This document shows positions 24,799 through 38,154 of a DNA stretch of 39,691 nucleotides, piece by piece. The translations under genes and the position numbers were made by a program. Positions within the stretch are counted from its first letter, which is position 1. Every line of letters starts with the position of its first letter. This DNA comes from Klebsormidium nitens (Eukaryota; Streptophyta; Klebsormidiophyceae; Klebsormidiales; Klebsormidiaceae): contig DF237675.1 of the NCBI GenBank assembly GCA_000708835.1, forward strand, positions 1-39,691, written 5' to 3'. The notes under the pieces were generated by a model that was not told the DNA's origin, made no database searches, and worked only from the letters and a program-made list of their open reading frames with translations.

Positions 24799-26169
24799 TG
24801 CCTTGCTCTTTCATCTCGTTAGCGCGTGTTGATTTTTCAGTATGCGGTATGCAAGTGATAAGCGTTTCTTCGAACGATCTCTGCTGTGGATTTTACAAAT
24901 AAATATCTGGGGGCACCGGCTTCGTATGGACTTGCGATTCTACACGCAGTTTGGAAAGGTTTTGACAATGTACAACTGGAGGAAAGAGAGTCTATTCAAC
25001 AGGCACGTTGAGCCAGGTTCGATATCGAAGTCCAACAATTTGACACACACCGAAAAGTATGGTCAAACATGATTGGGCTATGCAGTCCTTTCTGTGAGAA
25101 GGTAGTTGTCTTGTCACTATCTTAGCTAGCACTTCCGTCAACAGCTCCTTCATGAGCATACTCGTAGTTGACTCGTTTCAGACGCTGTCTCGCTTGTTGG
25201 CGGTGAGTGTCACATGATTGGTGGCGAATGTCTGCACAGACAGTGACAAACTACCTGCAGCCTGATAGTTTATAGACACCTACACGTGGCCTATGACCAT
25301 TTGACTCTGATATACAGCCTGTTCGGTATATAGACGTCGCGGTCAATGATGCACACCATGCCGCGGTCTGGATCCTTGTTTGCATGCACGCTACGTACGC
25401 TGCAATGTCATGCATCATCTTTGTGGGAGTAAGCTTGCACATACATACACCGTTAACTACATGGCCAGTCATGTGGCCTTCAATTCTTAAGTTTAGTCTT
25501 AATTGAAGCTCCGGTTACTGCAGCATGAATACGCCTGGCCGCGGCGTACAACAAGTTAAGCCAGTTATGTGCGGTTAGTTACATTGTTCGAGTTACCCTG
25601 CATTCACAATCAGCACGTACATAGCAGTTCTGCTTTAACCTTTGGGTTATGTCAGTCAGGATACCCCCGTGAATCATAAAACGTGAACATGCTAGACTTA
25701 CTAATGGAACATTACAACCACCCATGCTGTCTTAAAGTGAAACATCAATCACTCCAATCTGCTGAATATAAGCAGTGGCTCCGGCTAGACAACACAAGCT
25801 CGACCGCTAAGTAACAGTTCTATGGCTGTGTAGTGGTTTTTGCATGCTCAGACCCTGTATTCCGGGGCCTTTCCAATCTGAGCACATCTATCTGTACAGG
25901 TGCAAAACCTATGTGCAATCCAAACACTATCGATTTTGACGCATGCAGTCTACGCCTCATCAATAACAGGTATCAAGGGCGACACTGAAGCTGGCTCCAC
26001 ATCCTGCGCACTATTTCTATCCCTGTGCTAAAGCTTCCCCCAACGGAAGTAGCTGATATCGTGGTATTGCCTTGACTCTTCGCGGGGAAGCTTTGTTATG
26101 TTACGGACTGGCCCAACGCCGCCCGTGCTCCTCCATCACGCTCCGCTCCTTTCTCCGCCGCAGCTCTAC
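24799..26169. other. Convergent intergenic region (3' UTRs)
   Basis: This is the stretch between the stops of ALB3 (+) and the PAS/receiver gene (-). It is AT-rich and without coding signal. An AATAAA at 24898-24903 lies 100 nt after the ALB3 stop. Algae rarely use that motif, so it is not called as the signal. No repeat or RNA was recognised. Confidence 0.6.
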
Positions 26170-29100
26170 TTATCGGCTCAGGTTGAGCGGGTTGTGGAAC
26201 GTGCCCGAGAGCGCGCGCGGCAGCGACCCCCCCGTCTCCAGTAGCTTGCTCTGCAGGCCCAGCTTGCGCAGCGTGTCGCGCAGGTGCTGCATGCGCAGCT
26301 CGCGCGCGATGAAGGCGTCCATGCCCGCGGCCAGGCCCCGCTCCATGCACGCGTCCATGCCCGCCAGGTCCCACCGGTTCATGCTCGTCACGCCCACGAT
26401 CAACGCGCACGCGCCCGCCTCCCCCGCCGCCTCCTCCGCACGCCGGAGCTGCCGGACACTCTCGTACCTGCACCACGAGCGGGAGCGGTCGGGGAGGCAC
26501 CCGGGCGTGCAGGCACCGGCAAGCAGGGAGACAGGGTGTGTGCACCTACACTCTGCCACTGGAGGAAATTGCTGTCCTTAAGTCAGGTAGCAGCCCAGCT
26601 GTGCACGCAGTATCGTCGACAAGGAGCAAGGGTGTAGCAGCCACTTCGTAAATGGCCGGCCTGCTTTGCTCCGGAGGGCTGCCCCTGATGGGGCTAGCCT
26701 GCGCCCCTGCGCTGCTGCTGCCGCATGCAGTTGGCAGCCCCGAGGCCGCGCGGGCTGGCGCGCTCACCTGTCCTCTGCGGCCATCATGAGCTCATAGAAG
26801 AGCACCCTGAAGCCACGCTTCTCGCTGAGAGCCGCCTCAAAGCGCCACGCCGCCTGCTTCGCACTGCTGGCGCAGGCAACCTCAAACCCGCACCTACAAC
26901 GAGCGAGGACGCACATTGAGAACACCGGTTGTATTGAAGGACGAGATAGTTGCCAAGCATACTTTTGGTTGCTGGCCCTCTCCCATTGGAGAATATCGAG
27001 CCCAAGCCTAGGCACCAGCCGTTTGCATTCTTCCTACCACTCCTCATTCACGCAACAGTCCTGAAAGCAAACAGCCGGCTGCTTTGTGAAACTTGTAAGA
27101 CGACACTGCTTTGCTCCACACGACAGATTACTTGGCCGCGTCAGATTCTTACGCTCGGCACAAAACGAGACATAAAAATCTGAACAAGCGGGACTCCAGA
27201 ACCCAGCCAAACTCTTCCTCTCTTTATGAAAAGCTTGACAAGCGGTTGTCGCGATAAAGGGTGAAGGAAGCTGGTTCATAAAAACCATTGACAAACGACG
27301 AAGGAGCTCCGGCAGTGGCCATCACATTGTATGTGGTCTGGGGACTTCGTGAGACCCGGCAGCAACAACGCTGCGTGTGCCTTCCCGCACAGAGAGGCAA
27401 TCACGAGTCTGGCATGTGCCCGCAACTTATGAAGCAGCCATGGTGCAGCATACGGAACAGCGGCTCCGCCAGTACAAGGCCAGGATTGGAGCCCGACTCG
27501 AAAGCATCCGTGCCAACTACTTGCTTCTCGTTGCTCCGACTTCTTCCTCCCTGAAAGTCTGCATGCCTCTGCTCCCCCGCGCGCGCGGCCCCTCACCGCT
27601 CGAGCAGTGCTGTGAGCACCTCGCGGTGCGCGGCCACCTCGTCCACCACGAGTGCGCGCAGCCGGCCCTCGCGGCCGTCCTCCAGGTCCAGGCTGGACGC
27701 GCCGTCCAGGCTGCCAAACGAGGCGCGCGAGCTGATGAGGCTCACGGGGCTGCTCTGCGTGCGCTCCAGCGCAAAGCATGCGTCGCCCTCCCACCGCTTC
27801 ACAGTCGGGGTGCCGCACTCGGTGGCGCTGTCCAGCGTGAGGGAGCTCGCGCCGCCCACGCTGGCAGGGTGCACCGCAGCCAGCGGCCGCGGGGGGGCAG
27901 CGGGCGCGTCGAGGTCGTCCTCCAGGCCAGGCAAGGGGGGCGCATCACGCACGGCAACAGGCGGCCCAATGGGGCAGACAACGCAAAGGGCCCCACTGAC
28001 CTGAACACCGGGAGGTTTACATAATAAGACTCATTGTACTCACAGCAAAAGGAGGAGGACACCGTCCACTGGAATCATGCAGGACATCTCCGACACGATG
28101 AGCGAATCTGCCCCCAAACTGGTTTACCTCCAGGTCCCCGTCAACAGAGGCACCAGTCACTCCGTTCGCGACTTCCTCTGGCCCAAGGGTGGGGTACTTG
28201 AGCCAGCAGGACAGATAGGTGGACCCCGAAGAAGCAAAGTCTCCCCCTGGCACTGAGCAGAGATGCGCATCCTCTCACCGCACCCGCCACGTCCGTGCGC
28301 AAGCTGGCACTCAGGAGCACCTTCTGGCGGCGGCGACCTCGGAGCGCCAGGTGGAACTCGGCCCCGCTCGTGTCCTTCCCGTTGATAGCGCCCCGCAGCA
28401 GCTCTGCGCAGGTCCTGCGCACAGGACGCCACACCAGGTGAGCGGCCAGTGGCACAGTGGGGGAGGAATGCAAGATATGGAGCCCACACTGGGCAACACA
28501 AAAAGGATCGCGCTAGATGAGGCTGTGCTCTTGGGCAGCACTGAGGTGACACCAGCCGTACGAGTGGCTATAAGTGAGTAGGAGGAGAAGGTGCTCCATG
28601 TGTATTGGCTGCACTAGGGGGACACAGCAGCAGCAGTGCGACGGGGCTGGCACACGGTGCGCCGCAACCACTGGCAATTCCCGGTGGGAGGACAAGTACG
28701 CCAGGCAACCCAACATGCCAATGATGCCCTCGAGGGGCAGGCGGCAGAGGCTGCAGCTTCACGCCTGACCGCTGGCCGGGACTGTGCCCCACACAAGCGA
28801 TGCCATGCCGGCAACCTGCCCTTGGCCACATGGTTCATTTCTCTCCTCTGCCCCTTTCTTGTCCACGGTGGCAGCGTGGCAGGCAAGCAGCGACGTTTGT
28901 CCTGCCTGTGCCCTGCTGGTTTGGCTCTTGCCGCCTCGCGCCTCTCACCTTGGCGCCTGCGTGCTGGCCGCCGGCTCCAGCAGCACCCCCGGGAAAGGGG
29001 CAGCCAGGCGGCAAACATCGGCCTCGGTCCAGCCGGTCAGGTCCCCCAGCTTCCTGTTCCACAAGGTCAGCGCCAGCTCGCGGTCCACAGCAAATGCGCC

Positions 29101-29325
29101 CAGGGGCAGCTCGTCAAGGTTCACAAAGGGGTCGGAGTTGAGCACTTTGGTGGCCACCGGTGTCAAACAGCGCGGCCCTGCCAGCTCCAAGACAAAGTCC
29201 AGCGCCGCCTTGTGGTGCGTGTTGTTGAAGCCGAGGAACGGCGGGCTGCTCCCCAGGTCGCCTGCTCGGGCCTGGCCATAAAAGGAGGCCCCAGCCACCT
29301 GGCGAGCGGGCACATCGAGAAACAT
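26170..29325 (-). CDS. PAS-domain protein with degenerate response-regulator receiver
   Basis: Five exons on the minus strand: 28949-29325, 28279-28414, 27597-28000, 26768-26893 and 26170-26467. They join in frame to 446 residues. A PAS domain spans ~70-185 (LPLGAFAVDRELALTLWNRK, LGDLTGWTEADV, LLRGAINGKDTSGAEFHLAL, KVLLSASLRTD) and is built across three exons. A linker (~186-283) follows. A receiver domain spans ~284-420: acidic pair D291/E292 in LVVDEVAAHREVLTALLE, then VLFYELMMAAED, IVGVTSMNRW and LAAGMDAFIARELR. The phospho-acceptor Asp is Glu (E340) and the conserved Lys is Arg (R403). The switch Thr (T375) is kept. No kinase domain was found. The protein probably signals by PAS binding, with a receiver that cannot be phosphorylated normally. 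The frame stays open upstream of the chosen ATG, and a MITE starts 137 bp upstream, so an upstream exon may be missing. Confidence 0.82.
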
Positions 29326-29461
29326 GATGGCCCTCAAGCAGGCGGGCCAAAACACAAGGGGAGAGGAAAGCCCACCATCAAAACTTGCCCAGCGAAAAAA
29401 GGCCGCGTCAACAGCTAGCTCCCTGGCACCTGCTTGCCTGCCTGCAAGTAACAACTGGGTA

Positions 29462-29774
29462 CCGTAGACCGCCCAAAACCGGATCACGTACCATTTAAGT
29501 GGATCACCTCCGCCCTAAACTGGACCTATCTTGATCCAGTCTCATATATTCAACTGTCCAAAACTGGATCAGCTCTTTTGGGCGGAAAAACGAGGTTTTG
29601 ACCCCAGAGCATGACCAAAAGTTGGTCAAATTTGGGTCCAAGTGCATCGGCAGATAGCCCTTGAAAAACCTGGATATGTGGAGAAAACCGCACTTTAAAA
29701 TCGTAAATTCGTTAGGAGATATTGCAACTAAGCGGTACAGAAAATAAGGTGATCCAGTAATGGGCGGTCTACGG
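29462..29774 (+). mobile_element. MITE copy 1, TA-flanked, 313 bp
   Basis: Terminal inverted repeats CCGTAGACCGCCCA (left) and TGGGCGGTCTACGG (right) are each bordered by TA (29460-29461 and 29775-29776). The interior is AT-rich and non-coding. A second copy in the opposite orientation at 38155-38463 matches over its whole length with scattered substitutions. Size, lack of coding capacity and TA duplication fit a Tc1/mariner-like MITE. It lies between the start of the PAS/receiver gene and the rest of its divergent promoter. Confidence 0.85.
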
Positions 29775-29781
29775 TAGGTAC

Positions 29782-30003
29782 TTGTACATCTAGGCCTACG
29801 AACTTGCCATTGTTGGTGGACAGTCGCAGCGGCACGCCGGCGTCCAGCTGAAGTGTACGTCCGTATACCTGGTTTACTACCGCAGTATAAGGGGGGGCGT
29901 CAGGGATGTGTAGGATATTTATGCTGGTGCCATTCGACGGTCCGATGAGGGCGACTGGCTCGTTCTGACATCCTCGGCGGTTGATAATGGACAAGGTTTG
30001 CAC
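29782..30003 (-). pseudogene. Orphan exon-like fragment
   Basis: Minus-strand frame of 74 codons between a plausible acceptor (ending TTCCAG) and a GTACCT donor. It encodes alternating hydrophobic/polar sequence such as SIINRRGCQNEPVALIGPSN and LQLDAGVPLRLSTNNGKFVG, typical of a β-rich extracellular or adhesive domain. It lies between a MITE and a transposon and has no start codon or convincing partner exon. A second frame with similar texture, SVSLRMQNPTRQDGSVQLTL, lies at about 30885-31000 beyond the transposon. This may be the remnant of a gene broken by insertions, or an unrecognised exon. The family is not recognised. Confidence 0.3.
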
Positions 30004-30116
30004 CTGGAATGCCACTCTTATCTGTTGACATCAGTGTCAGCACCGATATTGGCTCCGAGTCCGCGAGTCTGGTCCCTGGACATGTCCAGCTTTCAAGCTG
30101 AAGCCTGTGACCCTAG

Positions 30117-30879
30117 CAGGTGGGTCGCCGAATCTAGATTTGCCTGGGGAGGTCGCTGAAATGATGGCGGAACCGTCCGATCGGCAAGCGTGGCCTGCCG
30201 TTCGCCCGATCAGGTTGTCACAATTGAAAGGGAAGGGGCCTAAACAGCGTCCGTAAACCATGCTCCGACTGAATAAGAATTCCCAAGCGGGACAGCAGCC
30301 TCAGCGCAGGGGATCGAGCAGCTTGAGAGAGCTTGAGCTGGGCGCCATGGTTGCTTTCCACCATGACACCATGGCACCCTAGCGCTCCAGCTCACCGCTT
30401 ATGTTTCTTGCTTGAGCACTTGCATCCTTGATCTTTCAGCTGATTGCAGAAAAGCAGGATGGTTTTTATTACACATCTCATCTCTGTATGAAGCTTGCTG
30501 CGAGCTGAAATGTGAGATCTCAATCCTCCGAAACGCAAACGATACGCTTTTCAGGTGTGGCACAAGGGGTAAACAAGCATCTCTGAAGCCAAAAAGGATA
30601 TCTTTAGCTTGGAAAATGGATGCACTAAAGCATCCAATGTTCCAGTACCATGTAACTTGGACACCATGGACAATGCCGCCGCAAACACCAGCCTGGGTCC
30701 AACAAGGAAGCTGGATGAGCTCGGCAGCCATTGTTGTGCTGTCGTCAGCCTGGCGTCACCTAAAACAGAGGGTCTGTATAACGACCGTCCGATGTATTTA
30801 TCGCGACTGCCAAGCCCCTAAAACACCGGAGCCAATGCGCTATCAGAACTGTCAAATTCCAGATTCGGCGACCCACCTG
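30117..30879. mobile_element. Non-autonomous DNA transposon copy A, 763 bp
   Basis: Begins CAGGTGGGTCGCCGAATCT and ends with the inverse, AGATTCGGCGACCCACCTG. It is flanked by a TAG duplication (30114-30116 and 30880-30882). It matches copy B (38515-39654) along both end regions and most of the interior. A CCGTCCGAT motif recurs near both ends (about 30172 and 30785). The open frames inside are not shared in frame between copies, and no transposase is seen. The right end lies only 190 bp upstream of the start codon at 31069. Confidence 0.85.
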
Positions 30880-31068
30880 TAGCCTGGGCCTGGGGGCCGC
30901 CGCGCAGCGTGAGCTGGACAGAACCATCCTGTCGTGTCGGATTCTGCATCCTGAGGCTGACCGAGGAAGCAAGCGCCACCGACATTAGGGGACACGTTTC
31001 CACCGGGACGACCTGCTGCATTGCTTCCATTCTGCAAGGGTTTTGGGTGGTCGCTTTACAACGTAACG

Positions 31069-32763
31069 ATGACCGCACCTCTTCCCAAACCCTCACGCAG
31101 TGACCCGGGGGCTGACAGCGTGGCCTCTGCCGGCATGGCCCACATTGATGCGGGGCCGCTGGGTGGTGCCGCAATGCACCGCAGGAAGCCGAGCCGGAGC
31201 GAGCCGGAGGATGAGCTCGAGGCAGTGGAGTACCAGGACGACCACGACCAGGAACAGCAGAGGCTGCAGACACTCAACAGGGGCGAGGAGGTAAGGGGGC
31301 ACACGCTGTCGCGAGGTTGCCCGTGCTGCATAAATCCGGTTTCAGATAGAGGGCATGCGATACTTGAGCTTCCTTTGGTTTGAGCAAGCTCAAGCAATTG
31401 ACCCTGCTTGAGACAGCAGTTTGCGCCCATCTTTTCTCTGATCAGTGGGGCCACAGAATTCATTGGAGGTGACCGCGAACTGCCGAGATGCAGGCTGTGG
31501 TTGGAATTTTTAAGTGCTTTTGCTCTTCTGGTGAGACACCATCATAGAGAAGCAAACCTGGAAGTCAGTTGATTTGTTGTTTGTATCAAGAGGTCAGATG
31601 AATCCCAGCTATATTGCAGGTTTTCAGTGGTCTGACAACCAGTGAAGTCATTGTACGGGTCTGCTGCTTCACTGAAAATGCGGTCTTGGTTACAAGCGGA
31701 CTAGTGGAACATTTCTCGGCACCCGTCTCTTGGCCAACCTACCTTGCTCTTCTCTGGTCTAATCGATATGGAAAGCGTGAGGATAGTCAGGTCTCCAACC
31801 ACAATTTCTTTCCAAGTGATTGTGCCGAGCTACCCACTTGCTGGTGTGGCTCTTGTCCCTTATCCCCGCTGATCTTCACGCACCTTCTTTTGCCCCTCCA
31901 GATGGCCAGCACCTGGAGGCGAACCTGCCGATGCACATTCTCAAATTTTTATAATCATCTCCATGAGATTGTATCTCTCTTTCTTGCAAGTCCTAAAGTC
32001 CTAGGAAGAAATTTCTAGAGATAGGTTCCAAGCCCTAACCAATGCTGGAGTTTCAAATCTAGGTACTCTTGATCCTTGACCGACGTCCTTGGTGACTGGT
32101 GTGTTGCAGGACTATCTTAATTCTCACCATGTCCACTTCATGCAGGAAATCCCCTCAAAGGCTACCATTCCTGAAGACTTTTACCATAAGAAGTGGTACA
32201 ACTCAAACGATGTCTACAAGCAGTTGGACGCCGCCAGGGCAGAGGTAAGTTTGGATGTACAACACAGGTAGCCGACCTCAATCATGGATCCAAAGAAGAA
32301 GCTTCAAGTTGCAGGAAGGAGTGTGCTGGATAAGAAGTGTCCGACATTGGAGAGAACACGTGGCCACCTGACAACCACTGATATAAGATTTGCTTTTGAT
32401 TGATGTCAGCGGAGCTCTTACTTGTCCAAGAAATCATAGGGCTTTTCTTAAGAGTTTTGCACTTGATGCTTTTCTATACATAAAGATATTCGCTATCGAG
32501 GTTTTGCTATACAGGAGCCGTACTCACACCGGCACCTGTTACTGCTTGATGGGCGTTTGGTTGTGGTGCAGGTCGCAACTGATGAGGACTTCGTTCCTGG
32601 CCAAGGGCCTGCCTTGATGAAGTATTTGGGTGTGGAGTCCAGCCGGCCCACGCTAGGAAGCAAGCCGGACCGCAGCGAGTTGAAAGATCCAAATGACGCA
32701 GTGGCAACATACATGAGAGAGGCAGAAACCTCTCATAAACCGTCAAGGAGTGAGGCAGAATGA
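31069..32763 (+). CDS. Unknown protein with recurring KPSRSE motif
   Basis: Three exons: 31069-31290, 32110-32244 and 32572-32763. All junctions are phase 0, giving 182 residues. The protein is very hydrophilic with no signal peptide or membrane span. Four copies of one motif are spread along it: PKPSRSDP at the start, RKPSRSEPED, KPDRSELKD and HKPSRSEAE at the very end. A stretch rich in Asp, Glu and Gln follows the second copy (EYQDDHDQEQQ). The middle exon has an aromatic-rich core (FMQEIPSKATIPEDFYHKKW, YNSNDVYKQLD). R-x-x-S-like sites suggest possible phosphorylation or a linear docking motif, but this is inference. I do not recognise the family. Its promoter abuts transposon copy A, and it converges on actin. 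Confidence 0.72.
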
Positions 32764-32800
32764 AGCTCAAGGTTTGCCATAAACATATGCTAACGTGTGG

Positions 32801-32805
32801 TGTAA
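32801..32805 (+). terminator. TGTAA poly(A) signal candidate
   Basis: TGTAA lies 37 nt after the stop codon of the KPSRSE-motif gene. This is the standard chlorophyte poly(A) motif, but the position is rather close to the stop, so the call is tentative. Confidence 0.35.
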
Positions 32806-33712
32806 TGTTGATCGACTCCTGGCCCCACCGCTGCGTTTGCGGAAGTGGCCCGTTTAGCCCCAGTAACGAGTAGTGGATTAGCTTGTTGTCCTCTGGGAGC
32901 AGAAGGGAAGGCTTGAAAGATTGCAACACCAATATTCAACTATATCCCATCAGAGACGTTTACTCTGAACTATGCAAGCAGTTCATGCCGAAATCTGGCA
33001 TGCATGATTGATCAAGATGATGCTTGATCAAGATCGAGCACCGTCAGGCATTGCTGCCACGCATCTTTGGTAACACCTGTATATGATTGCAACGTGTTGG
33101 AGCATGCCTCTTCGCTGGCGGTATGCGGTACTTTGCCATGCTCACGTGACACATAGAAAACGGAATAAGGCCGCCACTATTGGGAGAAGCAAGCGCGACG
33201 AGACCACCTTAGAAAAAAATGTGAGCCATATCAGGTGTTTCTTGCATGCTTACATTGGTGTATGCCTGGAAGACGATTCATGATACATGAAGAGCCGAAA
33301 TCATGCGCTCGCACAAAGAGGTCTGCAATCGCTTATCATTTCCTAAGCAAGAATGAGAATTTATACCTATCAAGATCCCTCGCGGTTTGTCTGTTTGACA
33401 GATAGGACCATTCGCTCACGTCGGATGATAAGGTACAATCAATTGCAAGCGTCAGAAGAGGCCGAATCGATTCCCCACATATGATCCTCGAGGCATCCTC
33501 GAGCTGCTACAACAACAATGATCTATTAAATGACGTTGAACGCTCCCTATTTGGGCTGGAGAACCCGGAAAGCCACAATTCAACCCAAATAGGCCCTTCT
33601 TGAAAACATCTGATTGCTTAATATGTCAAGAGGAACTGCCCCAAACGAGTTGGCTATACAACCAAGAAAGAGAGCACTAGTGTGTGATCCACACTTGCCC
33701 CTCCCATGACTT

Positions 33713-33717
33713 TTACA
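33713..33717 (-). terminator. TGTAA poly(A) signal candidate for actin
   Basis: TTACA on the plus strand reads TGTAA on the minus strand, 333 nt after the actin stop codon. That is a common 3' UTR length in green algae. It is only a motif match. Confidence 0.3.
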
Positions 33718-34049
33718 TGTTTTCAGGTAAGAAATCACATGCAATCAGCTGACCTTGATGTAAAATTTCGATAGAAACCCCAAGCTTGCTCATGCACTAT
33801 TTCGATGAAGTCAGGATTCGCCAGATAGACATGCCCACGCTTCTCTGACCAGCCTAATGCATATCATCGTTTGTCTATGACTACAGCTTTAGGACAAGCT
33901 AGGCCCGTTGAACACATCCTTCTCCTTTGTGCTACTTGTACAATGATGCCAAAGAGCAAGCATCAAAAATGTTTGCTCCGCTAGCAATATGGGCTAATTC
34001 AGATCCAGCAGCTTGCGAAACGGAATCAAGAAAGGAGTGCTACTCTCAA

Positions 34050-36757
<2,708 letters not shown>

Positions 36758-37359
36758 CTGTATAGGCCTGGAGAGAAGGCAGAAAGGCTTCAGCAGATTT
36801 GAACACCCGGGTCAAGAATGAAACAAACTGAATTCAAAGAAGAAACCCTATCTTTCATAAACGTACAGCTTCGACCAATCAAAGCAGCACAAGGGACATG
36901 ACAGTCTCCACAGTCATTTTCTACTGCCGCAGTACATAGATCTTCGCTGACCCACCTTCAAAGAGGATCAGAGGAGGGAACAGCGGCAAGGCGCTTGCTT
37001 TCCTAAGCGTCCTTACACTGTCACGGTACCTTATCCTCGCGTTATTGAGATCTGCCGCGCTGCAGCAGACGACCCCGGTGTTTTCGCCGCTCAAGATTGA
37101 TCGACGACCTTCACAGGCTTCACGTCCGTCGTTTCAGTTGACTCGAGCAGACTCTTCAGCTCTCAGACTATGATCCATCCTAGCTGGCCGCCTGAACTTG
37201 AAGTCGTGACGGTACGGTGTTTTAGAACTCGACCTCCTGGCACAGGAAATGGGCCGTCCGATGCCTCAGACTCTGCAATCGTGAAGGTCGAAAGTTGGGT
37301 CAAGCGGCCAGGTTTGACGGGGTGACTCCGACTCGGAGCACGGTACCTAGGTCCTTACG
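36758..37359. other. Actin upstream region
   Basis: About 600 bp between the actin start codon and the foldback element. It should hold the actin promoter and 5' UTR. No gene or recognisable promoter element was identified. One GGCCGTCCGAT string near 37252-37262 resembles the subterminal motif of the CAGGTGGG transposon. Confidence 0.5.
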
Positions 37360-37969
37360 GGTAGACTCTAGAAGAGCACGAACTTCAAAATTGATCCGGA
37401 CGCGGTCCCCGCGGTCGCGCGAACTTTCACTCTATGAAACTTTGTCGCACCGTAGACTGCCGACCTGCTGCCAACACTTGGCAAAACTCCGTCGGGTTCT
37501 CGCAAATTCCAGTCTGCATTTCAGACCTGTAAGGAGTGCCCTATTCCCCGGGCAGGCCAGGCAGACCATAGCATGACTGTTTTAGGCGACATAAGTCTGC
37601 CCGGCTGTTCAAGTTTCCGCCGGGGACCCTCCCAGGCTCAACGAGTGCTCGGTTGACTGCTGCGCCTGCCTAGTCGACCCAGGCTCAACGAGTGCTCGGT
37701 TGACTGCTGCGCCTGCCTAGTCGACCGGGCAGTCTCATGTCGCCTAAAACAGTCATGCTATGGTCTGCCTGGCCTGCCCGGGGAATAGGGCACTCCTTAC
37801 AGGTCTGAAATGCAGACTGGAATTTGCGAGAACCCGACGGCATTTCGCCAAGTGTTGGCAGCAGGTCGGCAGTCTACGGTGCGACAAAGTTTCGTAGAGT
37901 GACAGTTCGCGCGACCGCGGGGACCGCGTCCGGATCAATTTTGAAGTTCGTGCTCTTCTAGGGTCTACC
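37360..37969. mobile_element. Foldback element with 245-bp inverted arms
   Basis: The left arm (37360-37604) and right arm (37725-37969) are near-perfect inverted repeats. They differ at a handful of positions, for example CTCTATGAAA against CTCTACGAAA and GGCAAAACTCC against GGCGAAATGCC. The 120-bp centre holds two perfect 47-bp tandem units (37631-37677 and 37678-37724). Identical apparent protein frames read outward from both arms only because the DNA is inverted. They are not genes. No target duplication was found, so exact ends are uncertain. The structure fits a foldback transposon or a palindromic duplication. Confidence 0.8.
37631..37724. repeat. Two perfect 47-bp tandem repeats
   Basis: The unit starts CCCAGGCTCAACGAGTGCTC and ends CCTAGTCGA. 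The second copy follows the first without a gap and without a single difference. The pair lies at the centre of the inverted repeat. Confidence 0.95.
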
Positions 37970-38154
37970 GTCGTTACGGTACTCCCAAATTGTGCCGGGC
38001 ACTGCCCGGTGCTGGCGTCGCGGCCCGGCAAGTAAAAACGTTGAAGTTGACCGTCATGCACGGTGATCGGTGCATTCCGGGCCCATCGGGGCCCCCAGGC
38101 CGGGGCGCCCCAGCGGGTACGACACCGTGGCACCGGGCTGATCAAAAGCAGGTA

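Larger units (their letters stand above)
32764..34049. other. Convergent intergenic region (3' UTRs)
   Basis: About 1.3 kb of AT-rich sequence lies between two convergent stop codons. No gene, RNA or repeat was recognised. It should hold the actin 3' UTR and the short 3' UTR of the upstream gene. Confidence 0.6.

Noticed and set aside
27377-28024. 215-residue plus-strand open frame
   Set aside because: Antisense to the exon that starts the receiver domain. Its composition is typical of GC-rich shadow frames.
28636-29418. 260-residue plus-strand open frame
   Set aside because: Antisense shadow of the first PAS exon. It has no recognisable domain, while the opposite strand carries a clear PAS sequence with matching splice sites.
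29326-29487. Upstream extension of the PAS gene to a GTG at 29487
   Set aside because: The extra residues run into the MITE terminus and begin at a non-ATG codon. The first ATG in frame at 29325 is preferred, with a possible lost upstream exon noted.
30399-30731. 110-residue minus-strand frame inside transposon copy A
   Set aside because: It is not kept in frame in copy B and shows no transposase motif.
37631-37724. CRISPR-like direct repeats
   Set aside because: Only two units, directly abutting without spacers, in a eukaryotic genome.
37295-38145. Two frames encoding nearly the same 65-residue stretch on opposite strands
   Set aside because: The identity is produced by the inverted DNA arms of the foldback element. 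It is not a duplicated gene.
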